Origin: Mucilaginibacter sp. JRF | GTDB taxonomy: Bacteria > Bacteroidota > Bacteroidia > Sphingobacteriales > Sphingobacteriaceae | Assembly (NCBI RefSeq): GCF_015223065.1 | Contig: NZ_JADFBY010000004.1 | Coordinates: 466,056-530,055, forward strand | Length of the DNA stretch: 64,000 bases | Direction of reading: 5' to 3' | Part shown: positions 1 to 9,000 of the stretch, piece by piece | Numbering within the stretch: position 1 is the stretch's first letter | Layout of the letters: the number at the start of each line of letters is the position of its first letter | The notes under the pieces: generated by a model | Seen by the model: the letters and a program-made list of their open reading frames with translations, nothing else | Databases searched by the model: none | Told to the model about the DNA's origin: nothing | Made by a program: the position numbers and the translations under genes

Positions 1-83
1 TAAATTAAATAGTTTTAAGATAAGCAAAACGATACACTACAGATATTGTATAATCATTGATGTGTTACGCATGGCCATGTATC

Positions 84-113
84 AAAAAAAGCCATGCACA
101 AGTGCACGGCTTT
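84..113 (-). terminator. Rho-independent terminator of dnaN
   Basis: Read on the minus strand, a 12-bp stem with one mismatch (AAAGCCGTGCAC paired with GTGCATGGCTTT) and a 2-nt loop is followed by a run of seven T. It lies 30 bp past the dnaN stop codon. The rest of positions 1-142 shows no gene. Confidence 0.75.
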
Positions 114-142
114 CAGTTGGATTTATAATTTAAGTTTACAAC

Positions 143-1267
143 TTAAGCATAACTGTTAAGCATAACCGGCATTACCAGCATCAGCACATCTTCGTTCTCA
201 TCTCCGCCTTGTGGCAATAATAATCCGGCGCGGTTAGGGGTCGACATTTCCAGTACAACCTCCTCGCTGCTCAGGTTTTTAAGCATCTCGATTAAAAAAC
301 GCGCGTTAAAACCTATCTCAATATCCTCACCCTCGTACTGGCAGCTTAAACGCTCGTGCGCTTCATTGGCAAAGTCAATATCTTCTGACGAGATATGCAA
401 CTCACTGCCATTAATTTTAAGCCTTACCTGGTGAGTAGTTTTGTTAGCATAAATGGCCACACGGTTAAGTGAACCCAGGAATGCCAAACGGTCAATATTT
501 AATTTGTTAGGATTGTTTAACGGAATAACCGCCTCATAATCCGGGTAACGCTCGTCAATTAAACGGCACACCAGATTAATGCTGCCAAATTTAAAAAAGG
601 CGCTGGTGTTGTTATATTCAACTGATACATTGATATCATCAGCAGGTAATGCTGATTTTAAAAGCGTTAAAGCCTTTTTAGGCAATATGAATGATGTTGC
701 GCTGGCAGCCTGCGCATCCTTACGGCGGTAGCGTACAAGCTTGTGCGCATCTGTAGCTACAAAGGTAAGGTGTTGTGGCGATAGCTGGCAAAATACCCCC
801 GTCATGGCCGGGCGCAACTCATCATTACTTACCGCGAATATGGTTTTGTTGATGGCCTCGGCCAGTACTGATGCAGGCAGGTTAACTGACGATGCATTTT
901 CAACCACCGGAATTTTCGGGAAATCTTCGCCGTTCTCTCCGCTTAGTTTGTATTTACCGTCGCCGGCGCTTATTTCAATAGCAAATGTGGTATCATCAAC
1001 CGAGAAAGCTACGGGTTGCTCAGGCAACGATTTCAGGGTATCGAGCAATATACGCGAAGGTATGGCAATGCGGCCATTCTCTTTGGCCTCAACCGCCAGC
1101 GATGTGGTCATGCTGGTTTGCAGATCGGTTGCCGATATGGTTAAGTTACCATCTTTTATCTCGAACAAAAAGTTCTCCAGGATGGGCAAAACCGTGCTAT
1201 TGCTCAGAGCACCGCTAACAGCCTGTAGCTGCTTCAGCAATGTTGATGTAGAAACGATAAATCGCAT
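143..1267 (-). CDS. dnaN: DNA polymerase III subunit beta (sliding clamp)
   Basis: The 374-residue product is the ring-shaped processivity factor that tethers the replicative polymerase to DNA. It begins MRFIVSTSTLLKQLQ and shows the three-fold repeated clamp architecture, including the conserved segment FVATDAHKLVRYRR near residues 168-181. The C terminus LMLVMPVMLNSYA matches the usual clamp ending VMLMPMR in position and character. Length is normal for the family. The gene is followed by its own terminator and lies 39 bp downstream of the gldFG stop codon on the same strand. A TACTTTTG box (minus strand, 1293-1300) 25 bp upstream could be its -7 element. Neither dnaA nor an origin is visible nearby, as is common in Bacteroidota. 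Confidence 0.97.
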   Translation of the reverse strand: MRFIVSTSTLLKQLQAVSGALSNSTVLPILENFLFEIKDGNLTISATDLQTSMTTSLAVEAKENGRIAIPSRILLDTLKSLPEQPVAFSVDDTTFAIEISAGDGKYKLSGENGEDFPKIPVVENASSVNLPASVLAEAINKTIFAVSNDELRPAMTGVFCQLSPQHLTFVATDAHKLVRYRRKDAQAASATSFILPKKALTLLKSALPADDINVSVEYNNTSAFFKFGSINLVCRLIDERYPDYEAVIPLNNPNKLNIDRLAFLGSLNRVAIYANKTTHQVRLKINGSELHISSEDIDFANEAHERLSCQYEGEDIEIGFNARFLIEMLKNLSSEEVVLEMSTPNRAGLLLPQGGDENEDVLMLVMPVMLNSYA

Positions 1268-1306
1268 ATATTTTACTTAAATATTGGTCAATCAAAAGTA
1301 TAAAAA

Positions 1307-3700
1307 TTAGCGGGTATACTTTAGCCTGCGCATATAATGTTGAAAAATAGCAAATATTAACACTATTGCCAATGGCAGGCCCATATTTATTATTTGCCAG
1401 TAGGTTTTTTGGCCGCGTACCAGCGCACGGTTAAGCAGGCGTAATTGTATCTCCTTGCCGCGTAGCTCAATAAGGCCTGAGTCATCGGTCATGTAGTCGG
1501 CAATGTTGAGTAGCAGGTTTTTGTTGCCATAGGTTTGGTGGGTATAATGATCGTATCCCAGCGGGTAAGGCGAGCCATCAGTAGCTACCTGATTTTTAAA
1601 CAGATCGCCATCGCTAAGCACCATCATTTTGGTTGGCTTGCTTTCAGGTAATACCGCAAAACGCTCTACACCCTCGGGCACCGGGCGGTTACGAAAACTC
1701 GACGCGAACCTGCCCTCTAACAATACCCCCGTAGTTTTGGGCTCGCTGTAAAATGCCTTTGGGTCGGGCTCCTGCTCCAACGCCTGTAACGATAGCATGT
1801 GCGGCGCGTTAAGCTTTTTGGCATATGGCGAGGTGCTGAGCAAAATGGTTTTGTTCACATTTTTTACTGCGATGGTATCAATAGTACTGGCAAACTGACT
1901 GCTTATGCCATCAACATTTTTTACTACCGGATGTTTTGACTGCGGGATGAAAACCGGGTAAAACAACCAGGGTGCTAACTGTATCTGCGCCTGCCCGCCA
2001 ACATTGCCCGCCGCGATAGGTATTTGTGCGCAGCTCATATCGGCTATCAAATCGGTATTGATACGTATACCGTAGCGGAACAGCTGATCGTCCAGGTTCA
2101 GTTTTTTAGGGAATGCCAATTGCTCGCCGCCTTTGCCACGAAGGCTATCCAGCTCAGCGCTAACCTGGTCTATGGTCCATAATACACGGCCACCATTCAT
2201 AATGTATTGGTCAAGTTTGAACTTCTCGGCCTCGGTAAACGACGCGTCGGGTTTAGGTATAACCAGTAAGCTTAGCTTTTTTAAACTATCAAACGGAATG
2301 CTGTTCAGCTCCACCCGGCCAACCAAAAATCCGTCGGACAGGGAACGCAGCGCATCATTCAATTGCAGGTTGCTTAACTCATTATGTCCCTCGGTAAAGC
2401 CGATACGTGGTTTGCCGCCACTAATAACTTTTTTTATGGCCGATGTAAAGGCGTATTCTAAGTTTTGGATGGAGTTATTCAGCACTTCATCGGGCGATAG
2501 GCCAATGCGGTTTTGCAGCAGTTTTACGGGTATATCCTTTCCGTCAGCCGATACCATAGCCGCCGGAAATATCATTTTTTGCGACAGGCCATCATCCGTT
2601 TTTACACTCAGGTTGGTAGGCTCGATGCCTCTGTTCTGAAAATTGGTGATCGTATTATTCTGCTCCTCGGTGCTCAAGCCCTCCAGCGGGTCAACAAAAT
2701 CAAATTCCAGTTTACGGTGGCTGTACGATTGCAGATCGCTCAGCATATCGCGGACGGCACGTTGCAAACGCTTAAACCCGCCGGGAAAGTTATCGCCCTG
2801 TAAAAACACGGTAACTTTAACAGGCGCGTGCAAACTATCCATCATGTTTTCGCTGATGGGCGATAGGGTAAAGCGCTTTTCCCTGGTAAAATCAAACCGG
2901 GTATACAGTTTGGTTGATATTAAGCCGATGAATATAAATAAGCCTAAAACACCAAGCAATGCGTTGCCTTTTATACTTTTTTGCTGCTGTTTGATAAGCA
3001 CCAAAACGGTAAGCCACAAAAACAGCCCGGCAAGGATGACGAAGTAAGCCAAATCGCGCGTGTCTAAAACACCACGACTAACCGACTCGTAATGCTCGGT
3101 AATACCCAGGCTTTGTATATCGGTATTTTGAAGGGACAGTAATCGGCTCAGCGAATCGAACCCGCTAAAGAAAAAGTAGCTCAAAAAAACAGCGACGGTA
3201 AAGGCGATTATCTGATTTTTGCTGATGGACGACGCGAACAGGCCGATAGCCACAAACACACCTCCCAATAAAAACAAACCAATGTACGAGCCAATCACCG
3301 CGCCGGTATCAATATTGCCCTCGGTAGCGCCAAGCAGGTATACCGAATAGTAGTACACCAGTGTGGGCACCAATGCAAACAACACTAACAGCAAACAAGC
3401 CAGATACTTGCCAAACACTATCTGTAAATAAGTAAGCGGGCGGGTAAGCAAAAGCTCAAAGGTACCTTCACGACGCTCCTCGGCCAGCGAACGCATGGTG
3501 ATGGCCGGTATCAGAAACATGAACAGAAAAGGCGCGGTATTAAAAAGGCTCTCCAAACTGGCATAGCCATACTCCAGTATGCTCGAATCAGGGAATACCC
3601 ATAAAAACAAGCCCATCACCAGCAAAAAAACGCCAATGGTTATATAGGCTACCAGTGAACTTAAATAGGCGGATATTTCTTTCTTAAAAACAGGGTACAC
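1307..3700 (-). CDS. GldF-GldG fusion: ABC transporter permease joined to substrate-binding-like subunit
   Basis: The 797-residue protein joins two gliding-associated ABC transporter subunits that are separate genes in Flavobacterium johnsoniae. Residues 1 to about 245 are an ABC-2 type permease with six hydrophobic segments and the motif SLAEERREGTFELLLTRP, matching GldF. From about residue 250 a further membrane anchor (GVLGLFIFIGLIS) leads into a GldG-type periplasmic domain with the start-of-domain motif FTREKRFTLSPIS. A C-terminal membrane helix follows near residue 770. The ATPase partner is presumably gldA at 5033-5740, two genes upstream on the same strand. Whether this organism glides cannot be told; gldFG also occur in non-gliding relatives. 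The ORF is continuous, so this is a real fusion and not two adjacent genes. Confidence 0.85.
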   Translation of the reverse strand: MYPVFKKEISAYLSSLVAYITIGVFLLVMGLFLWVFPDSSILEYGYASLESLFNTAPFLFMFLIPAITMRSLAEERREGTFELLLTRPLTYLQIVFGKYLACLLLVLFALVPTLVYYYSVYLLGATEGNIDTGAVIGSYIGLFLLGGVFVAIGLFASSISKNQIIAFTVAVFLSYFFFSGFDSLSRLLSLQNTDIQSLGITEHYESVSRGVLDTRDLAYFVILAGLFLWLTVLVLIKQQQKSIKGNALLGVLGLFIFIGLISTKLYTRFDFTREKRFTLSPISENMMDSLHAPVKVTVFLQGDNFPGGFKRLQRAVRDMLSDLQSYSHRKLEFDFVDPLEGLSTEEQNNTITNFQNRGIEPTNLSVKTDDGLSQKMIFPAAMVSADGKDIPVKLLQNRIGLSPDEVLNNSIQNLEYAFTSAIKKVISGGKPRIGFTEGHNELSNLQLNDALRSLSDGFLVGRVELNSIPFDSLKKLSLLVIPKPDASFTEAEKFKLDQYIMNGGRVLWTIDQVSAELDSLRGKGGEQLAFPKKLNLDDQLFRYGIRINTDLIADMSCAQIPIAAGNVGGQAQIQLAPWLFYPVFIPQSKHPVVKNVDGISSQFASTIDTIAVKNVNKTILLSTSPYAKKLNAPHMLSLQALEQEPDPKAFYSEPKTTGVLLEGRFASSFRNRPVPEGVERFAVLPESKPTKMMVLSDGDLFKNQVATDGSPYPLGYDHYTHQTYGNKNLLLNIADYMTDDSGLIELRGKEIQLRLLNRALVRGQKTYWQIINMGLPLAIVLIFAIFQHYMRRLKYTR

Positions 3701-3770
3701 GCTGTAAATGCTTAATGGCCGAAATTACAATATTAAAGCGCCAAACCAAAGCAGGCCGCCTTTTATAACA

Positions 3771-3799
3771 AAAATGCCCGGCGCAATGCCGGGCATTTT
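3771..3799. terminator. Bidirectional-looking hairpin terminator
   Basis: AAAATGCCCGGC pairs perfectly with GCCGGGCATTTT across a 5-nt loop. On the minus strand T-rich sequence (TTTTTGTT) follows, so it ends transcription of the beta-barrel gene just upstream and separates it from gldFG. Confidence 0.8.
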
Positions 3800-3837
3800 C
3801 AAGTACCTGTTTAAGTTGAATTAATAAATTTTGTTTG

Positions 3838-4356
3838 TTAGAATTTGTATGCTACACGCAGGCCAAGCTGGCTGGTTGTACCATCTTTTGACCAGGCTTC
3901 GTAACGTACACCTGCCTCAAAATTTTGGCTGAACACGTAACCAACACCTGGAGAGTAAGCAAATGCAGTGCCTTCGGCATCCTGAACACCAATGGCGGCA
4001 CCTAACTGTGCTTCACCAAAAAAGCCCGGGCTAAAGAAATATTTAGCACCAACTTTAAGTGGTATAAAACCAACCTTTGGAGCATCTATCCCGGCTGCTT
4101 CGTAAGCATCTTTAACTTCGCCTTTATTCATGAATTTTGTATAACCGGCAGAACCTGTTATAAACAAATTCTCAGCTACTGGATGGTCATACTTAAGTGA
4201 ACCGCCTATGGCAAATGAAAAAAAGTCACTGGCATCACCTAATGGTAAACCGGCTTCAACGCCGATGCTGAACTGACCTTTATCAGGCGTAGTTTGTGCG
4301 AATGAACTAAGCGCGGCTGCACTTAGAATAACTAATGATAAGAAGAACTTTTTCAT
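3838..4356 (-). CDS. Small outer-membrane beta-barrel protein
   Basis: This 172-residue protein has a clear Sec signal peptide (MKKFFLSLVILSAAALSSFAQ) followed by alternating amphipathic strands. It ends in the aromatic-terminated strand SQLGLRVAYKF typical of outer-membrane barrels. It resembles the porin-family/OmpW-like eight-strand proteins common in Bacteroidota; no substrate can be named. It is a paralogue of the next gene (4530-5027): both share the patterns FSIGVEAGLPLG / GFELGLPS, FIPLKVGAKYF / FIPLKAGARYY and a closing GIRYE/GVRYE-W segment. It has its own terminator downstream. Confidence 0.8.
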   Translation of the reverse strand: MKKFFLSLVILSAAALSSFAQTTPDKGQFSIGVEAGLPLGDASDFFSFAIGGSLKYDHPVAENLFITGSAGYTKFMNKGEVKDAYEAAGIDAPKVGFIPLKVGAKYFFSPGFFGEAQLGAAIGVQDAEGTAFAYSPGVGYVFSQNFEAGVRYEAWSKDGTTSQLGLRVAYKF

Positions 4357-4529
4357 AATGTAAAATGTGTGTTTAAGCTGATCGGGCAGGGTACCGCTGC
4401 CTTTTCATTGGCAATATTGACGATTAATTACGCCAAACGTTACATCGAAAAGTCAACTTTTTTCAACAAAATATCTCCGAGGGTACAATTTTGAACTTAA
4501 AAGCAATATTTTACGTGTGGAAATTTTTA

Positions 4530-5027
4530 TTACCAACCGATGCGGTAAGCTATCCGTATGCCGGTTTGTTTAACCTGGTTGCCCCAATTTTCGTAACGGA
4601 TACCAAATTCTATGCCCTGCTTACTCTCATCAAACGGAATAAAAAAACCCGGACCAATGGAGAATGCGAACAGGGTATTTTTATCGTAATTGGTTTTAAT
4701 GGCTGCGCCTGCCTCTCCCTCTAAAAAGAAATTGCCTGAATAATATCTCGCGCCCGCCTTTAAGGGGATAAACTTTACCGCGGGCAGATCAACAGCATTT
4801 TGTGTGGGTAACACTTTTTGTCCGAAACTGCTTATGCCGCCCGTTACGCTGATGGCTACCGGACCACTTATGCGGGTTTCAGCTTTTAACGCGGCACCCA
4901 CACCTGTTTTATACGCACTTTGCGATGGCAGGCCTAACTCAAACCCGGCACTAACCGATGTGCGGGCAGTTTGGGCATTAGCATGTAAACCGGCCATAGC
5001 CAGCATAATTATTATAAGTTTTTTCAT
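4530..5027 (-). CDS. Small outer-membrane beta-barrel protein (paralogue)
   Basis: The protein of about 165 residues carries a signal peptide (MKKLIIIMLAMAGLHANAQ) and beta-barrel repeats. It is related to the product of 3838-4356. The ATG at 5027 is preferred over a TTG nine bases upstream because it begins the MKK of the signal peptide directly. It starts 5 bp after the gldA stop codon, so the two are probably co-transcribed. A barrel gene translationally linked to gldA is unusual; it may only be a passenger of the promoter. Confidence 0.78.
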   Translation of the reverse strand: MKKLIIIMLAMAGLHANAQTARTSVSAGFELGLPSQSAYKTGVGAALKAETRISGPVAISVTGGISSFGQKVLPTQNAVDLPAVKFIPLKAGARYYSGNFFLEGEAGAAIKTNYDKNTLFAFSIGPGFFIPFDESKQGIEFGIRYENWGNQVKQTGIRIAYRIGW

Positions 5028-5032
5028 CAGGA

Positions 5033-5740
5033 TCAATTGTTGGTAAGGCCTATAAATATGCTTTCGAGCGAGGCATTGTTGTTTTTTGAGATCAGGTTGG
5101 GCAAGGTATCATTCGCGGCTATTTTACCTTTGTTAATGATGATAACATGATTGCAAACGGCCTCAACCTCCTGCATAATATGGGTGGACAGTACAATGGT
5201 TTTGCTTTTACCCAGATCAGTGATCAGTTGCCTGATGCCGATCAGCTGATTAGGGTCAAGACCCGAGGTTGGCTCATCCAGTATCAACACCTGCGGATCG
5301 TGCAGTATAGCCTGTGCCAAACCCACACGCTGGCGATAGCCTTTTGATAGTTGTCCTACCTTTTTATGTTGCTCAATGCCTAAGCCCGTTAACCCGATAA
5401 CCTCATCAATACGTTTTCGTGGCGATGCTATTTTATGTATACCCGCTATAAAACCCAACGACTCCTTAACATACATATCCAGATATAGAGGATTGTTCTC
5501 GGGCAGGTAACCTATGTGCCGCCTAACATCAAGCGATTGTTTAGCAACATCAAACCCGCAAACTTCGGCTGTGCCTGCTGTTTGTGGTAAAAAGCAGGTA
5601 AGTATCTTCATGGTGGTTGACTTGCCCGCGCCGTTAGGTCCTAAAAAACCCAGCACACCCTTGTTTGCCGAAAACGTAATGCCATCAACCGCCTTTTGGC
5701 TACCATAAACCTTGGTAAGTGCTTCAACCCGGATACTCAT
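5033..5740 (-). CDS. gldA: ABC transporter ATP-binding protein, GldA-like
   Basis: The 235-residue ATPase has Walker A GPNGAGKST (residues 34-42), the signature LSKGYRQRVGLAQ, Walker B VLILDEPTSGLDP and the switch histidine in VLSTHIMQEVE. It is closest in character to GldA, the ATPase of the GldAFG transporter, and the fused gldFG lies downstream on the same strand. It is shorter than the roughly 300-residue GldA of F. johnsoniae and lacks its C-terminal extension, so a generic ABC-2 exporter ATPase is an alternative. A near-consensus TATATTTA box ends five bases before the ATG, suggesting a very short or absent leader. Confidence 0.8.
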   Translation of the reverse strand: MSIRVEALTKVYGSQKAVDGITFSANKGVLGFLGPNGAGKSTTMKILTCFLPQTAGTAEVCGFDVAKQSLDVRRHIGYLPENNPLYLDMYVKESLGFIAGIHKIASPRKRIDEVIGLTGLGIEQHKKVGQLSKGYRQRVGLAQAILHDPQVLILDEPTSGLDPNQLIGIRQLITDLGKSKTIVLSTHIMQEVEAVCNHVIIINKGKIAANDTLPNLISKNNNASLESIFIGLTNN

Positions 5741-5813
5741 GGCGGTAAATATACGGGTTTAGGAGAAAGGTGTAAGGCGAAAGCGAAAAGGTAAAAGTTC
5801 CTGGTTATTTAAA

Positions 5814-5885
5814 ACGAAGTACAAGGAGAAATCTGTCGCTTGGGTTTGAACGCGTACAGATCTCTCACTGACATTCGTAATGACG
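5814..5885. repeat. Interspersed palindromic repeat, family B
   Basis: Copy of a roughly 70-90 bp element with the words GAGAAATCTGTCGC, TGAACGCG and CAGATCTCTCACT. Other copies are at 12676-12754, 23121-23208 and 25414-25501. Outer ends are usually inverted (CTTGTCAT / ATGACAAG). Non-coding. Confidence 0.75.
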
Positions 5886-5913
5886 CATTTCTTTAATTGT
5901 ACTAATTTTAACA

Positions 5914-5949
5914 AAAGTCCTCCCCCTCGGGGAGAATTTAGGTGGGTTC
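5914..5949. repeat. Interspersed palindromic repeat, family A (reverse orientation)
   Basis: Carries AAGTCCTCCCCCTCGGGG then AATTTAGGTGGGTT, the reverse complement of the family A unit seen at 21749-21784, 23420-23462 and 25370-25403. The core is a self-complementary CCTCCCC / GGGGAGG hairpin. Confidence 0.75.
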
Positions 5950-6070
5950 CTGTCACAATTACTTTACAAAGCAGTTTTCGTAATATTGTGTAATATTAAC
6001 TTTTCCCTTGCAATGCGCGGGCAGCAACCTGTAGCATTGTAAAACACAGTTGATTAACAATTTACAAAAC

Positions 6071-8923
6071 ATGACCAGACCTCTTAAAAGCTTATTGCTT
6101 GCGGCGTCTGTATTGGCGGCATCGCTTACCGCTAATGCACAGCAGGCGCAGCCTAAACTAATTGAAAAGGTTGCCCGTAAAGGCACCGAATTAGTTATCC
6201 CCTACGAGAAATACGTATTGCCTAACGGCCTTACCGTAGTTTTAACCGAAGATCATTCAGACCCTATTGTACATGTTGACGTTACTTACCACGTAGGCTC
6301 GGCCCGCGAGGAGATAGGTAAGTCGGGTTTCGCGCATTTTTTTGAGCACATGATGTTCCAGGGCTCAGATCACGTAGCCAATGGCGATCACTTTAAGATC
6401 ATTACCGCTGCCGGTGGTACCCTTAACGGTTCAACTAACCGCGACCGTACCAACTACTTTGAAACGGTACCGGCCAATCAGCTGGAAAAAATGCTTTGGC
6501 TGGAGTCGGATCGTATGGGTTATTTGCTTGATGCCGTTACCCAGCAAAAATTTGAGGTACAGCGTGCCACGGTAAAAAACGAACGCGGACAGAATTATGA
6601 TAACCGCCCTTATGGTTTGGTTGGCGAGTATTCTTCAAAATCATTATACCCATACGGGCACCCGTACTCGTGGTTAACCATTGGTTATATTGAGGAGTTG
6701 AACGCCGTTAGCCTGGCCGACTTAAAGAACTTCTTTTTACGCTGGTACGGACCAAACAACGCAACCCTTACCATTGGTGGCGATATCAACACCAAACAAA
6801 CCCTGGCTTGGGTAAGCAAATACTTTGGCAGCATACCAAAAGGTCCTGAAGTTAAAAATGTGAGCCTGCCCGCACCGGTATTAAAATCAGACCGCTATGT
6901 ATCATACACCGATAATTACGCTAAGCTGCCATTGCTATCGGTAAGCTACCCGGGTGTAAAAATGTACGCTAAGGATATGCCCGCGCTTGATGTATTATCA
7001 TCTATCATCGGTCAGGGTAAAAACTCTATCTTCTACAAAAACTTTGTAAAAACCCGTAAGGCGGCACAAGCCTACATGGGTTCGTCAAATACCGAACTGG
7101 CGGGCGAGATCAGCATCCGCATCATCCCGTTCCCGGGCCAATCACTGGCTGATATGAAAAAGCTGGTTGATTCGTCATTGATCGAATTTGAGAAAAAAGG
7201 CGTTAGCGACGACGACCTGACCCGCTTTAAAGCCAGCGCCGAGGCTAACTATATCAATGGTCTGCAAAGCATCAGCGGTAAGGTATCTGAACTGGCTTCG
7301 GCACAAACCTTTACCGGCAACCCTAACCAGATAGGCCGTGAGCTGAATGATATCCGCTCGGTAACCAAGGCTGATGTTATGCGTGTGTACAATCAGTATG
7401 TAAAAGGCAAGCCCGCCGTTATATTAAGCGTATTGCCAAAAGGCGGCACTGTTGAGCCGGTAGCTACTGATAACTATACCGTTGATAAATCGGGCTACAA
7501 AGCACCTGATTATGGTTACAACGGCTTGAAATACGTAAAGGCTAAGGATAATTTTGACCGTGCCAAAGTACCGGGTACAGGCGCTAACCCTGCCATTAAA
7601 GTTCCGGCTATATGGACGGCTAAAACCGCCAACGGCATCAGCATAGTAGGTACTGATACCAAGGAGATACCAACTGTAGCCCTGTCGCTTTCAATTGATG
7701 GTGGTGGCTTGTGGGCTATCAATAACCCGCAAAAGGCAGGTTTGGCCAACATTGTAGCCCGTATGCTTAACGAGGATACCAAGAACTACACCGCCGAGCA
7801 ATACAATGCCGAGTTGGAGAAACTGGGCAGCGATATCAGCGTGTACGCCAATACCGATAATATCTCTGTAGAGGTATCATCATTAACCAAAAACCTGGAT
7901 AAAACCATTACGCTGTTACAGGAAAAACTGTTCAGCCCTAAGTTTACCCAGGAGGCGCTTGATCGTATCAAAAACCAGGTGATGGAAGGCTTTAAACAAG
8001 CCAAAACCCAGCCAGCGGGTGTGGCATCAAGCGTGTATAATAAAATTTTGTACGGGGTTGATAACGTACGCACCTTCTCAACGTCGGGTAATGAGCAAAC
8101 CGTACCGGGCATAACCTTGCAGGATGTACAGGCTTATTACGATAACTACTTTGTACCATCGCTTACCAAAGTGGTTGTGGTAGGTGATATCAGCGAAGCT
8201 GCCGCCAAAACCAAACTGGCATTCCTGAACACCTGGAAAGATAAAAAGGTTGATCTGCCAAAACCGGCCAACGGTAAATCGTTCGATAAAACAACCCTTT
8301 ATTTGGTTGATGTACCTAACGCCGCGCAATCAGAGATCCGCATTGGTTACCTGAGCGGTTTGAATTATGATGCTACCGGCGATTACTACAAGCTGGGCAT
8401 AACCAACTATATTTTAGGTGGCGCGTTCAACAGCCGTATCAACATGAACCTGCGTGAGAACAAGGGCTGGACATACGGCGCGCGTTCGGGCTTTGCATCG
8501 GGCAAGTTTGGCGGTAACTTCACAGCCAGTGCCGGTGTACGTGCTTCGTCAACCGATAGCGCGGTGGTTGAATTTATCAAAGAGATAAAGGCTTATAACG
8601 AAAGAGGTATCACTAATGATGAACTGGCTTTCACCAAGCAATCAATAGGCCAAAGCGATGCCCGCAAGTACGAAACTAACGGACAAAAAGCTAACTTCCT
8701 TTCAATGCTGATGGAGTACGATCTGAAACCAACTTATGTTGACGAGCAGAACAAGATACTTACCGGTATTGATAATGCCCAGATAAACGCACTGGCCAAA
8801 AAGTATCTGAATACCAACAACATGGTGATACTGGTAGTTGGCGATAAAGCTAAGGTGTTACCGGGTCTGCAAAAATTAGGCTACCCAATTGTGGAGTTGG
8901 ATGCCGACGGCAAAACATTATAA
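6071..8923 (+). CDS. M16 family zinc peptidase (two-domain insulinase type)
   Basis: The protein of about 950 residues has a signal peptide ending TANAQ, so it is exported, probably periplasmic. The inverted zinc motif HFFEH lies at residues 89-93, and a downstream glutamate in the usual RATVKNERGQNYDNRPYG region completes the site. A second M16 domain (from about residue 510) lacks the HxxEH motif, as expected for the non-catalytic half, and holds the conserved LRENKGWTYGARSGF segment. ATG 6071 is chosen over an upstream TTG at 6050 because it starts the signal peptide. Members degrade peptides or process exported proteins; the substrate is unknown. A terminator follows. Confidence 0.92.
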   Translation: MTRPLKSLLLAASVLAASLTANAQQAQPKLIEKVARKGTELVIPYEKYVLPNGLTVVLTEDHSDPIVHVDVTYHVGSAREEIGKSGFAHFFEHMMFQGSDHVANGDHFKIITAAGGTLNGSTNRDRTNYFETVPANQLEKMLWLESDRMGYLLDAVTQQKFEVQRATVKNERGQNYDNRPYGLVGEYSSKSLYPYGHPYSWLTIGYIEELNAVSLADLKNFFLRWYGPNNATLTIGGDINTKQTLAWVSKYFGSIPKGPEVKNVSLPAPVLKSDRYVSYTDNYAKLPLLSVSYPGVKMYAKDMPALDVLSSIIGQGKNSIFYKNFVKTRKAAQAYMGSSNTELAGEISIRIIPFPGQSLADMKKLVDSSLIEFEKKGVSDDDLTRFKASAEANYINGLQSISGKVSELASAQTFTGNPNQIGRELNDIRSVTKADVMRVYNQYVKGKPAVILSVLPKGGTVEPVATDNYTVDKSGYKAPDYGYNGLKYVKAKDNFDRAKVPGTGANPAIKVPAIWTAKTANGISIVGTDTKEIPTVALSLSIDGGGLWAINNPQKAGLANIVARMLNEDTKNYTAEQYNAELEKLGSDISVYANTDNISVEVSSLTKNLDKTITLLQEKLFSPKFTQEALDRIKNQVMEGFKQAKTQPAGVASSVYNKILYGVDNVRTFSTSGNEQTVPGITLQDVQAYYDNYFVPSLTKVVVVGDISEAAAKTKLAFLNTWKDKKVDLPKPANGKSFDKTTLYLVDVPNAAQSEIRIGYLSGLNYDATGDYYKLGITNYILGGAFNSRINMNLRENKGWTYGARSGFASGKFGGNFTASAGVRASSTDSAVVEFIKEIKAYNERGITNDELAFTKQSIGQSDARKYETNGQKANFLSMLMEYDLKPTYVDEQNKILTGIDNAQINALAKKYLNTNNMVILVVGDKAKVLPGLQKLGYPIVELDADGKTL

Positions 8924-8942
8924 TTATATTTGATGTAATAGT

Positions 8943-8969
8943 AAAACCCCTCATATTGAGGGGTTTTTT
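8943..8969 (+). terminator. Rho-independent terminator after the M16 peptidase
   Basis: AAAACCCCTCA and TGAGGGGTTTT form an 11-bp stem with a 3-nt loop, followed by T residues. It lies 20 bp past the stop codon. Confidence 0.9.
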
Positions 8970-9000
8970 GTTTAAAGCCAATTAATTAGATCTGCCAAAG

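Noticed and set aside
741..1280. A 179-codon open frame on the plus strand opposite dnaN
   Set aside because: It is fully antisense to a certain gene, and its product is Ser/Ala-rich with no recognisable pattern; such frames arise from codon bias on the other strand.
5959..6186. Minus-strand open frame opposite the start of the M16 peptidase gene
   Set aside because: It overlaps the signal-peptide region of a certain gene and has no promoter or recognisable product.
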